A stretch of DNA of 27,002 nucleotides from an uncultured Lachnoclostridium sp. (GTDB lineage Bacteria > Bacillota > Clostridia > Lachnospirales > Lachnospiraceae). Below, in pieces: positions 13,475 through 21,182 of this stretch. Where the stretch lies: assembly GCA_948330435.1 (NCBI GenBank), contig CAOJBY010000038.1:1-27002 (forward strand), in the 5' to 3' direction. The position numbers were made by a program, and so were the translations under genes. How positions within the stretch are numbered: the stretch's first letter is position 1; the number at the start of each line of letters is the position of its first letter. The notes beneath the pieces are model-generated. The model ran no database searches. It saw nothing but the letters and a program-made list of their open reading frames with translations, and was not told the DNA's origin.

Positions 13475-14971
13475 ATGGCACAGATCAAGATAAATGATTT
13501 GACCTTTTGCTACGAAGGCAGCTATGACAATATATTTGAGCATGTGAATCTTCAACTTGATTCAGACTGGAGATGTGGCCTGATTGGAAGAAACGGAAAG
13601 GGAAAGACAACGTTTCTTAAGCTTTTAACCGGAGCCTATGAATATTCCGGTTCGATTACGGGACCTGTAGAGTGTGTATATTTTCCATATACTTTACCGA
13701 ATCCGGCCCGATCATCTCGGACTACAATGGAATTACTGGAGGAGTTGAATCCGAATTACGAACTTTGGAAAGTCTGCCGGGAGTTGGATCAGCTTTGTGT
13801 GGACCCGGAGGTTTTAAGCCGCAGCTTTTATACGTTAAGCGGAGGTGAGCAGACAAAAATCTTACTGGCTCTGCTGTTTTCAGGAGAAAATCGGTTTTTA
13901 TTGATTGATGAGCCAACGAATCATCTGGATATGGAAGGCAGAGAAAAAACAGCGGAATATCTAAGAAAAAAGAAAGGTTTTCTTTTGGTTTCTCATGATA
14001 AATGGTTTCTTGACCAGTGTGTGGATCATGTACTGGTCCTGGAACGGCAGACCATAACCATAATGCAGGGGAATTTTACCTCCTGGCAGGAGCAGAAAGC
14101 CAAAAAGGACGCCCACGCTCTGGCAGAAAACGAACGGCTGAAAAAGGATATTTCTCATCTAAGGGAGGCCGCACGCCAGGCGGAGGGGTGGTCCAATGCG
14201 GTAGAAAAAACAAAGCTTGGGACACGCATGGCGGGCCTGCGTCCGGATAGGGGCTTTATCGGCCACAAAGCGGCAAAAATGATGAAACGCTCTAAAAATA
14301 CCCAGCACCGCATGGAAAAGGCAGTTCGGGAAAAGGAGGGGCTTTTAAACAATCTGGAGACTGTAGAGGAATTGAAGCTGTTTCCCCTAACTTATCACAA
14401 GGAATGCCTCATAAAGGCCCGGGAACTGTCCCTCTCCTACAAAGAGAAATCTGTTTGTCGAGATGTTAATTTTGAACTGAAAAATGGCAGACAGTTAGCT
14501 CTGAAAGGCAAAAACGGCTGTGGTAAGAGCAGTATTTTGAAAATAATTCAGGGAGAAGAGATCGAGAACAAGGGAGAACTTTTTGTTGGCTCCGGCCTGG
14601 TGATCTCCTATGTGCCTCAGGATGTAAGCTGTCTTTCCGGGGAATTATTGGAATATGCCAGAGAAAGGGAACTTTCGAAGCATCTCTTTTTGGCACTTCT
14701 TCGCAAGCTGGATTTCCCAAGGATACAGTTTGAAAAGGATATGAGCTGTTACAGCGAGGGGCAGAAAAAAAAGGTGGTGCTGGCGGCGAGTCTTCTCACC
14801 AGGGCACATCTGTATATTTGGGACGAGCCTTTAAACTATATTGATATTTTTTCCCGTATGCAGCTTGCACAGCTTATCCGAACCTACCGTCCGACTATGC
14901 TCCTGGTGGAGCATGACAAGAGTTTCCTTACGGAGATTGGTGCAGAGCAGGTGGAGATTTCCGGGAAATAA
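13475..14971 (+). CDS. Lsa-family ABC-F ribosomal protection protein
   Basis: A soluble 498-residue ATPase with two ABC domains and no membrane segments; ABC-F proteins of the Lsa group bind the ribosomal E site and displace lincosamides, pleuromutilins and streptogramin A. Domain 1 has Walker A GRNGKGKT (38-45), signature LSGGEQ and Walker B LLIDEPTNHLD. A charged inter-domain linker follows with the FIGHKAAKMMKRSKNTQHR segment. Domain 2 has GKNGCGKS (345-352), a divergent signature SEGQKKK and LYIWDEPLNYID, the Lsa/Vga form. Length and motifs match Lsa(A). ATG 13475 with AGGAAG upstream is preferred over GTG 13466. Actual resistance cannot be told from sequence; a housekeeping role is possible. 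Confidence 0.88.
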   Translation: MAQIKINDLTFCYEGSYDNIFEHVNLQLDSDWRCGLIGRNGKGKTTFLKLLTGAYEYSGSITGPVECVYFPYTLPNPARSSRTTMELLEELNPNYELWKVCRELDQLCVDPEVLSRSFYTLSGGEQTKILLALLFSGENRFLLIDEPTNHLDMEGREKTAEYLRKKKGFLLVSHDKWFLDQCVDHVLVLERQTITIMQGNFTSWQEQKAKKDAHALAENERLKKDISHLREAARQAEGWSNAVEKTKLGTRMAGLRPDRGFIGHKAAKMMKRSKNTQHRMEKAVREKEGLLNNLETVEELKLFPLTYHKECLIKARELSLSYKEKSVCRDVNFELKNGRQLALKGKNGCGKSSILKIIQGEEIENKGELFVGSGLVISYVPQDVSCLSGELLEYARERELSKHLFLALLRKLDFPRIQFEKDMSCYSEGQKKKVVLAASLLTRAHLYIWDEPLNYIDIFSRMQLAQLIRTYRPTMLLVEHDKSFLTEIGAEQVEISGK

Positions 14972-15222
14972 TAGTTAAGCAGAAGAAACGTAACATGTAG
15001 TTAGGTTTCAGAACATTATCGGCAAAGGTCAGGGCTTCTCCAATCCCCAGAATTAAAAGTTAAGAATTTAACAATTCATCTTGGTATTGAAAGAAATCAT
15101 AAAAACTCGAAAATAGAAAAAATTAGAAAAACACGGAGAACAAATGAAAGGAAAAGACGATTCTTTTGGATTTATGTGGTATTTCGGATTTTGAAAAACT
15201 TCAAAATAATCCTTTTCAGGGG
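14972..15222. other. A/T-rich gene-free stretch between the ABC-F gene and the mdh promoter
   Basis: No open reading frame with a ribosome binding site and no clear terminator were seen. The stretch is strongly A/T-rich, with a weak palindrome GTTAAGAATTTAAC around 15058-15071. Transcription from the ABC-F gene has no obvious stop before the mdh promoter. Confidence 0.4.
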
Positions 15223-15251
15223 TTGTTAATTGTTTAACAACGTGTTATAAT
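15223..15251 (+). promoter_or_regulatory. mdh promoter with embedded Rex (NADH/NAD) operator
   Basis: TTGTTAATTGTTTAACAA at 15223-15240 is an exact match to the clostridial Rex operator form TTGTTAA-N4-TTAACAA. Its left end doubles as a -35 box (TTGTTA, 15223-15228); a 17-base spacer leads to a perfect TATAAT at 15246-15251 with an extended TGT just before it. A repressor bound here would cover the -35 and spacer. Rex releases DNA when NADH/NAD rises, so the gene should be induced under reducing conditions. Confidence 0.82.
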
Positions 15252-15338
15252 GTCATCAATTGATATAAAATTATCAATCAGCCCCGAAACATGGAGGAAA
15301 TCCGTAACAGAAATCAAAGGAAAGAGAGAGGTAAAAGT

Positions 15339-16298
15339 ATGAGTCAGGAAGCAGCAAACAAAATCGTTGTAGTTGGTGCAGGTAAGGTAGGAGAAACTGT
15401 CTGTTACACGCTGATGCTGAAGACGCAGGTGAGCGAGATCGTTATCATCGACGTAGATGAGGATCGTGCAAAGGGAGCAGCCCTTGACATCTCCCACGGT
15501 ACCGCATTCTACAGCCAGGTACGTGTGCGTCAGGGCGGCTATGAGGAATGTGCCAATGCAAAGGCCATTATCGTAACGGCAGGTGTTCCCAGAAAGCCGG
15601 GCCAGACACGTCTTGATCTGGCAAAGGTCAATACCGGCGTGGCAAAGAGCATTGCCAGAAACATTATGGAGTATGCAAAGAATCCCCTGATTATCGTAGT
15701 AGCCAACCCGGTGGATGTAAATACATACCTGATTCAGAAAGAGACCGGACTTCCCACCGGTCGTGTTATTGGTACAGGAACCTCTCTGGATACGGCCCGC
15801 TTCCGTTATCTGATCAGCGAGCGTTGCCGTGTGGATATCCGTGATATCCAGGGCTATATCTTAGGCGAGCATGGAGATGCACAGGTTCCCATTTGGAGCG
15901 GTGTGAACGTGGCAGGAGAGCCGGTAGACCATTTTCTTTCTCAGGATCCGGAAGAACGGGCGAGAGAAAAAGTGGAGATTGCAGAGAAAGCACGTTCCGG
16001 CGGTGCGGACGTTATTTCCTTAAAGGGTGCAACCTTTGACGGAATCGCAATGTCAACCCTGCGTATTGTAGAGTCCATCATCAAGGATCAGAATACCGTA
16101 CTTCCCGTGGCCCATGTACTGGGAGAAGAGTATGGCGAAATGGCGGATTCCTGCATCAGCCTGCCCTGTGTAGTAAACAGTGACGGAATCGGCAAGGTTC
16201 TGAAAATCAGCATGACAGACGAGGAGCAGCAGCAGATGGTTCGCTCTGCGGACACCTTAAAGGCATTTATTAAGGATGTATGCAGCAAGGATGAATAA
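15339..16298 (+). CDS. mdh: Malate dehydrogenase of the lactate dehydrogenase fold (LDH-like MDH)
   Basis: A 319-residue NAD-dependent 2-hydroxyacid dehydrogenase. The Rossmann motif is GAGKVG (13-18) with IIDVDED ending in Asp, as for NAD. The substrate loop reads AGVPRKPGQTRLDL: Arg85 is at the position that is Gln in lactate dehydrogenases (Gln102 numbering) and Arg in malate dehydrogenases, so oxaloacetate/malate is the expected pair. The other catalytic residues are present (TRLDL Arg, DTARFR Asp/Arg, His178 in GEHGD). The remainder, such as KGATFDGIAMSTLRIVESI, is closer to LDH, so a lactate label is likely in automatic annotation. ATG 15339 after GAGAGGT is preferred over the in-frame 15291. 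Promoter carries a Rex operator. Confidence 0.85.
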   Translation: MSQEAANKIVVVGAGKVGETVCYTLMLKTQVSEIVIIDVDEDRAKGAALDISHGTAFYSQVRVRQGGYEECANAKAIIVTAGVPRKPGQTRLDLAKVNTGVAKSIARNIMEYAKNPLIIVVANPVDVNTYLIQKETGLPTGRVIGTGTSLDTARFRYLISERCRVDIRDIQGYILGEHGDAQVPIWSGVNVAGEPVDHFLSQDPEERAREKVEIAEKARSGGADVISLKGATFDGIAMSTLRIVESIIKDQNTVLPVAHVLGEEYGEMADSCISLPCVVNSDGIGKVLKISMTDEEQQQMVRSADTLKAFIKDVCSKDE

Positions 16299-16388
16299 AG
16301 AGCTGCGGATCTCTGAGTGAACTGTCACAATCAGACTCATGGTTTTAGTAAATTCATATAGTTGGAAAATGACTTCTCGGAAAAGATA

Positions 16389-16397
16389 TGTTATAAT
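16389..16397 (+). promoter_or_regulatory. Probable promoter of the hdr-flx-frd operon (extended -10)
   Basis: TGTTATAAT at 16389-16397 is a perfect -10 with the extended TGn element. The -35 region is weak (TGACTT at 16370-16375, 16-base spacer). No Rex-type palindrome is seen here, unlike the mdh promoter 1.1 kb upstream; readthrough from mdh is possible because no terminator separates them. Confidence 0.55.
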
Positions 16398-16425
16398 CGT
16401 AAGAAGCAATTTTCGAACATAAAAA

Positions 16426-16469
16426 TCACGATTCACAGAAAATCCCTAGGGAAGTTCGGTGAATCGTGA
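16426..16469 (+). promoter_or_regulatory. Perfect 11-bp hairpin in the hdrB leader
   Basis: TCACGATTCAC (16426-16436) pairs perfectly with GTGAATCGTGA (16459-16469) around a 22-base loop that itself contains CCCTAGGG. It lies about 25 bases after the probable transcription start and has no T-run, so it is more likely an mRNA 5' stabiliser or a protein-binding site than a terminator. Confidence 0.5.
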
Positions 16470-16549
16470 CATCACGTATGCCCGAAGTGCCCTGGGGCAG
16501 TTTACAGGCATTAACGGGTATGAATCAAAGAAAAAGGAGGTTTTGCCAA

Positions 16550-17338
16550 ATGGTATACAGCTATTATCCGGGCTGCACCTTGAAAAACAAGGCCCAGGAC
16601 CTGGATCGATATGCCAGAATGTCAGCAGAGGCCCTTGGCTTTACTCTGGAGGAGATTGAGGAGTGGCAGTGCTGCGGTGCCGTCTATCCCCAGGCTTCCG
16701 ACGAGATTGCCACAAAGCTGTCTGCGGTGCGTGCACTAAACGACGCAAAAGAAAAAGGCCAGGATCTGGTAACCCTGTGTTCCGCCTGTCATCACGTCAT
16801 CAAGCGTGTGAACGATGATATGCAGAATGTGGAGGATATCCGGACCAGAGCCAACAACTATTTAAAGCTTGACACCCCCTACGAGGGAGAGACGAAAGTA
16901 CTTCATTTCCTTGAGGTCTTAAGGGACCGTGTAGGCTTTGATACATTAAAGGAAAAAGTGGTCACTCCTCTGACAGGCAGAAAAATCGGTGCCTACTACG
17001 GGTGCCTGCTGCTTCGTCCAAGCGGCGTGATGGCCTTTGACGATCCGGAAAATCCCACCATCATGGAGGACTTTATCCGTGCCCTGGGTGCGGAGCCGGT
17101 GGTTTACCCCTACCGGAACGAGTGCTGCGGCGGTTACATATCCCTGAAAGAGAAAGCACTGGCCGGCAGCCTGGTGGATCGTGTGATGGAATCCGCTGTA
17201 GATAAGGGAGCAGAGGAACTCATTACCGCCTGTCCCCTGTGTCTTTACAACTTAAAGAACAGCGGCAGCGGGGAGAAAGTACCTGTTCACTACATTACGG
17301 AGCTTCTTGCAGAAGCCTTAGGTCTCATTAAGGAATAA
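16550..17338 (+). CDS. hdrB: Heterodisulfide reductase-like subunit B (HdrB)
   Basis: A 262-residue protein with two CCG domains, the module that holds the non-cubane [4Fe-4S] clusters that reduce CoM-S-S-CoB in methanogens. Both cysteine sets are complete: C9-x31-CC(41,42)-x34-C77xxC80 and C152-x39-CC(192,193)-x34-C228xxC231, so the clusters should be present. Bacteria of this type lack CoM and CoB, so the native acceptor is open; the operon suggests fumarate reductase or a disulfide. ATG 16550 follows AAGGAGG with 9-base spacing; the frame is open to 16466 but without support. First gene of the ten-gene run. Confidence 0.88.
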   Translation: MVYSYYPGCTLKNKAQDLDRYARMSAEALGFTLEEIEEWQCCGAVYPQASDEIATKLSAVRALNDAKEKGQDLVTLCSACHHVIKRVNDDMQNVEDIRTRANNYLKLDTPYEGETKVLHFLEVLRDRVGFDTLKEKVVTPLTGRKIGAYYGCLLLRPSGVMAFDDPENPTIMEDFIRALGAEPVVYPYRNECCGGYISLKEKALAGSLVDRVMESAVDKGAEELITACPLCLYNLKNSGSGEKVPVHYITELLAEALGLIKE

Positions 17339-17352
17339 GGGGGGAGGAAGAC

Positions 17353-17745
17353 ATGCATAGAACAGAACAAGAACAGGCGGAACTCTTAAAAGAGATCAGC
17401 GGCGTTGACACAAAGAAATGTATGAAATGCGGAAAATGCTCCGCCTCCTGCCCGGCCTACGAGGAAATGGACATCCGTCCCCATCAGTTTGTCTCCTACG
17501 TGCAGAACGCAGATGTAAAAGCACTTCTGGAGTCAAAGAGCATCTGGAAATGCCTGTCCTGCTTTGCCTGCGTGGAGCGTTGTCCCAGAGACGTGAAGCC
17601 GGCGAAGCTTATCGAAGCAGTCCGCTTAATGGTGATTCGTGAGAGAGGTGGCAATTATCTGACACCGAATGAGGTACCGGAGCTTCTCGACGAAGAACTG
17701 CCGCAGCAGCTCCTTGCAAGTGCATTTCGGAAGTACAGCAAGTAG
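17353..17745 (+). CDS. hdrC: Heterodisulfide reductase-like subunit C (HdrC)
   Basis: A 130-residue iron-sulfur protein that wires HdrA to HdrB. It has two classical [4Fe-4S] motifs, CMKCGKCSASCP from Cys23 and CLSCFACVERCP from Cys67, and the helical parts of HdrC between and after them (PHQFVSYVQNADVKALLES, KPAKLIEAVRLMVI). Length is a little short of the methanogen protein but normal for bacterial HdrC. It starts 15 bases after hdrB with GGGAGGAAG upstream, so it is surely co-transcribed. Confidence 0.9.
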   Translation: MHRTEQEQAELLKEISGVDTKKCMKCGKCSASCPAYEEMDIRPHQFVSYVQNADVKALLESKSIWKCLSCFACVERCPRDVKPAKLIEAVRLMVIRERGGNYLTPNEVPELLDEELPQQLLASAFRKYSK

Positions 17746-17794
17746 TAGATACAAATAACTGAACAAATACGTAGAAAGGTTGGAGGTGAATCAC

Positions 17795-19780
17795 GTGCAA
17801 AGAATAGGAGTATTTGTCTGCCATTGCGGCACCAACATTGCGGCAACCGTTGACGTTGCCCGGGTGGTGGAAGCGGCGGCAAAAGAGCCGGGGGTTGTCC
17901 ACGCAGAGGACTACCAGTATATGTGCTCCGAAGCCGGACAGCTTAAGATCCGTGAGGCAATCAAAGAGAAAAACCTGACAGGCATTGTAGTCTGCTCCTG
18001 CTCCCCGAGAATGCATGAAAATACATTCCGTCAGGCGGCAGAGCGTGCAGGCATCAATCCCTACATGGTAGAGATCGCCAATATTCGTGAGCATTGTTCC
18101 TGGATTCATAAAGATATAGAAGAAGCAACAGAAAAAGCGGTGATTCTGGCAAGGGCGGCCATCGCAAAGGTAACCTTAAACGCCCCCTTACAGTCAGGCA
18201 CCAGCAGAGTGGTAAAGAGAGCCTTAGTCATCGGCGGTGGAATCGCCGGTATTCAGACAGCTCTGGATATCGCAGACGCAGGCTATGAGGTAGACATCGT
18301 AGAGAAGACCCCGAGTATCGGCGGAAGAATGTCCCAGCTTGACAAGACATTTCCCACCCTGGACTGCTCGGCCTGCATTCTGACACCGAAGATGGTAGAA
18401 GCTGCGGCCCATGAAAAAATCACCATTTACACCTACAGCGAGGTGGAAAAGGTATCCGGCTTTGTGGGAGACTTCCAGGTGGATATCCGCAAAAAAGCCA
18501 GAAGCGTGGATATGAGCAAGTGTACCGGCTGCGGCGTCTGCCAGGAGAAATGTCCCTCGAAGAAGACGCCCAACGAGTTCAACCGGGGGCTTAACACCAG
18601 AAGTGCCATCTATACCCCATTTGCCCAGGCAATCCCCAATGTGCCGGTGATTGACCGTGAGAACTGCATCAAGTTCAAGACTGGAAAATGCGGCGTCTGC
18701 TCCAAGGTCTGCCAGGCAGGAGCCATTGACTACGAGCAGAAAGATGAGATTGTAACCCAGAATTACGGAGCCATCGTGGTTGCCACAGGCTTTGACACCA
18801 TCAAGCTTGACAAGTTTGACGAGTATTCCTACAGCACCAGCCCCGATGTGATTACATCCCTGGAGCTGGAGCGTATTATGAATGCGGCAGGCCCCACCAA
18901 GGGACACTTGGAGCGTATGTCCGATCACAAGCCGCCCAAATCTATGGTATTTATCCAGTGCGTAGGCTCCCGGTGTGCGGACAAGAGGGGAAAGAGCTAC
19001 TGCTCCAAGATCTGCTGTATGTACACGGCCAAGCACGCCATGCTCATCCGTGACAAATATCCGGATGTGGAGGTGACGGTATTCTACATAGATGTGCGTA
19101 CTCCGGGCAAGAACTTTGACGAGTTCTACCGGAGAGCCGTAGAGGAATACGGTGTCAATTACATCAAGGGCCAGGTAGGAAAGGTGGCCGAAAAGGGCGA
19201 CAAGCTTCTGGTTCAGGGTGTGGACTTGATCGACAACAAGCGGATTCTCATGGAGACGGATATGGTGGTTCTGGCTACGGCCATTGAGCCAAATCCCGAC
19301 GTGCGTAAGATTGCCACCATGCTCACCGCAAGCATTGATACCAACAACTTCTTAACCGAGTCCCACGCCAAGCTGCGTCCGGTGGAATCTCCCACGGCGG
19401 GTATTTTCCTCTCCGGCGTCTGCCAGGGACCGAAAGACATTCCGGAGACCGTGGCCCAGGCCGGTGCCGCCGCCGTAAAGGTAGTAGGGCTTCTGGCCAA
19501 GGATCACCTGGTAACCAACCCCTGCGTGGCCAAGTCCGACGAGCTTCTCTGTAACGGCTGCTCCTCCTGTGAAAAGGTATGTCCCTACGGAGCCATTTCC
19601 TATGAGGAGAGAGAGGTCAATGATCACGGCATTCGTGAGACGAGAAGAGTGGCTATGGTAAACAGTGCACTCTGCCAGGGCTGCGGTGCATGTACCGTTG
19701 CCTGCCCGTCGGGAGCTATGGATCTCCAGGGCTTCTCGAACAGACAAATTCTTGCGGAGGTGGATGCGATATGCAAGTAG
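17795..19780 (+). CDS. hdrA: Heterodisulfide reductase-like subunit A (HdrA), bifurcating flavoprotein
   Basis: A 661-residue flavoprotein; in characterised Hdr complexes the HdrA FAD is where an electron pair is split between ferredoxin and HdrBC. The N-terminal cluster domain starts GVFVCHCGTNI and contains VVCSCSPRMHENTF and EHCSWIH. The FAD motif is GGGIAG (147-152) with EKTPSIGGRMSQLDKTFPTLDCSACI, whose cysteines are typical of HdrA. Inserted [4Fe-4S] motifs are at Cys243 (CTGCGVCQEKCP) and in GKCGVCSKVCQAG, and a C-terminal two-cluster ferredoxin domain is at Cys586 and Cys627. GTG 17795 is preferred (GGAGGTG 6 bases upstream); TTG 17780 is too close to any site. The end overlaps flxD. 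Confidence 0.92.
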   Translation: MQRIGVFVCHCGTNIAATVDVARVVEAAAKEPGVVHAEDYQYMCSEAGQLKIREAIKEKNLTGIVVCSCSPRMHENTFRQAAERAGINPYMVEIANIREHCSWIHKDIEEATEKAVILARAAIAKVTLNAPLQSGTSRVVKRALVIGGGIAGIQTALDIADAGYEVDIVEKTPSIGGRMSQLDKTFPTLDCSACILTPKMVEAAAHEKITIYTYSEVEKVSGFVGDFQVDIRKKARSVDMSKCTGCGVCQEKCPSKKTPNEFNRGLNTRSAIYTPFAQAIPNVPVIDRENCIKFKTGKCGVCSKVCQAGAIDYEQKDEIVTQNYGAIVVATGFDTIKLDKFDEYSYSTSPDVITSLELERIMNAAGPTKGHLERMSDHKPPKSMVFIQCVGSRCADKRGKSYCSKICCMYTAKHAMLIRDKYPDVEVTVFYIDVRTPGKNFDEFYRRAVEEYGVNYIKGQVGKVAEKGDKLLVQGVDLIDNKRILMETDMVVLATAIEPNPDVRKIATMLTASIDTNNFLTESHAKLRPVESPTAGIFLSGVCQGPKDIPETVAQAGAAAVKVVGLLAKDHLVTNPCVAKSDELLCNGCSSCEKVCPYGAISYEEREVNDHGIRETRRVAMVNSALCQGCGACTVACPSGAMDLQGFSNRQILAEVDAICK

Positions 19781-20217
19781 AAAAAACACAAGAATTTCGG
19801 CCTAAGATCGTAGCTTTCTGCTGTAACTGGTGCAGCTATGCGGGAGCCGATCTGGCCGGCAGCAGCAGGCTTGCCTATCCGGCGGACGTGAAGATCATCC
19901 GTGTGCCCTGCTCCTGCCGTGTAAATCCCATGTTTATTTTAAGGGCGTTTCAGCGTGGAGCCGACGGCGTGATCCTGTGCGGCTGCCACCCGGGGGACTG
20001 CCACTATACAACGGGCAACTATTATGCGAGAAGAAGAATGACCCTGCTGTTCTCCATGCTGGATTACCTGGGTGTGGAAAATGGCCGGACCCGTGTGGAA
20101 TGGGTGTCCGCAGCAGAGGGCGTGAAGTTCTCCACCACCATGAATGAGTTTGTAGCCAAGATTCATTCCCTGGGCGAAAATGTGAGATTGGGGGATTTGC
20201 GATGCAAGAACAATTAG
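19771..20217 (+). CDS. flxD: FlxD/MvhD-type iron-sulfur subunit
   Basis: A 148-residue protein of the MvhD family, which carries a [2Fe-2S] cluster and docks an electron-donating module (hydrogenase, formate dehydrogenase or Flx) onto HdrA. The cysteine pattern is complete: FCCNWCSYAGAD near the N-terminus, PCSCRVNP, and CGCHPGDCHYTTGN. In Flx-Hdr loci the same family is called FlxD. The ATG lies within the last codons of hdrA (10-base overlap) and the stop lies within flxC, which points to translational coupling and a fixed stoichiometry. Confidence 0.9.
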   Translation: MQVEKTQEFRPKIVAFCCNWCSYAGADLAGSSRLAYPADVKIIRVPCSCRVNPMFILRAFQRGADGVILCGCHPGDCHYTTGNYYARRRMTLLFSMLDYLGVENGRTRVEWVSAAEGVKFSTTMNEFVAKIHSLGENVRLGDLRCKNN

Positions 20218-21182
20218 TTGAGAGAGCAAAGGAACTCCTGGCAGACGGAACCGTGGTACGTGTTCTTGGATGGAAGCAGGGAGATCTGGGCTACAATCCG
20301 GAGCCTGCCTACTTTAACAGCCCGGAGGAATTAGCGGACTTCGTGTACGACGGCTTCTGCGGAGCCAACTTAAGCAAATATATGATCCAGGCAGGGAAGA
20401 TGGAGGGAAATACCCTGGTATTCTTAAAGCCCTGCGATACCTACAGCTTCAATCAGCTCATCAAGGAGCACCGGGTAAACCGGGAAAAGACTTACATCAT
20501 CGGCGTGGGCTGCAAGGGAACTTTAGATATTGATAAGATTAAAAATGCAGGCATCAAGGGAATTGAGTCCATTTCCCAGGATGGAGATACGCTGAAGATT
20601 CAGACCATTTACGGGGAAAAGGAATTCCCCTTTGACGACGCACTGTTGGAACGCTGTACCGTCTGCAAGGGCAAGACCCATCAGGTGTACGACGAACTGA
20701 TTGGTGCCCAGGAGGGGGAGGAAGCCGGGCCGAAAGGCAACCGTTTTGAGATGGTGGAGAAGCTGGAAGCCATGACGCCAAAGGAGCGTTTTGCATTCTG
20801 GCAGAATGAGCTTAGTAAGTGTATCCGCTGCAACGCCTGCCGGAACGCCTGTCCGGCCTGCAGCTGCTTAAAATGCGTCTTTGACAGCAACAAGTTTGAT
20901 TCGGCACAAAAGGCCAATGTGGATACCTTTGAGGAGCAGATGTTCCATGTGATCCGGGCTTTCCATGTGGCGGGCCGGTGTACGGACTGCGGCGAGTGCA
21001 GCCGGGTATGTCCCCAGGGAATTCCGCTTCACCTCCTGAACCGGAAGTTTATCAAGGATATCAACGAGTTCTACGGACCCTATCAGGCAGGGGAGGATAC
21101 GGACAGCCGTGCACCTCTTACCAATTACACGTTCGAGGACGTGGAGCCAAGTGTTGTCACCGAGAGAGGAGGGAAGCACTAA
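20202..21182 (+). CDS. flxC: FlxC-like iron-sulfur protein (FrhB/4Fe-4S dicluster type)
   Basis: A 326-residue soluble iron-sulfur protein. The N-terminal half (to about 190) resembles the FrhB/FdhB beta-subunit fold, with a C152-T-V-C155 pair in RCTVCKGKTH. The C-terminal half has two [4Fe-4S] motifs: CIRCNACRNACPAC from Cys207 and CTDCGECSRVCP from Cys260. It overlaps flxD by 16 bases and stops directly against the next ATG (TAAATG). The name follows the mirror-image order D-C-B-A relative to flxABCD-hdrABC of Desulfovibrio; the family assignment is firm as a 4Fe-4S electron carrier, the letter C is inferred. Confidence 0.75.
   Translation: MQEQLVERAKELLADGTVVRVLGWKQGDLGYNPEPAYFNSPEELADFVYDGFCGANLSKYMIQAGKMEGNTLVFLKPCDTYSFNQLIKEHRVNREKTYIIGVGCKGTLDIDKIKNAGIKGIESISQDGDTLKIQTIYGEKEFPFDDALLERCTVCKGKTHQVYDELIGAQEGEEAGPKGNRFEMVEKLEAMTPKERFAFWQNELSKCIRCNACRNACPACSCLKCVFDSNKFDSAQKANVDTFEEQMFHVIRAFHVAGRCTDCGECSRVCPQGIPLHLLNRKFIKDINEFYGPYQAGEDTDSRAPLTNYTFEDVEPSVVTERGGKH

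Noticed and set aside
15058..15071. GTTAAGAATTTAAC as a second Rex site
   Set aside because: It lacks the TTGTTAA half-sites and the correct spacing; probably chance in A/T-rich DNA.
16466..16549. N-terminal extension of hdrB in frame upstream of 16550
   Set aside because: No ribosome binding site at 16466, the encoded residues are unlike HdrB, and the region contains the leader hairpin; AAGGAGG fits the ATG at 16550.
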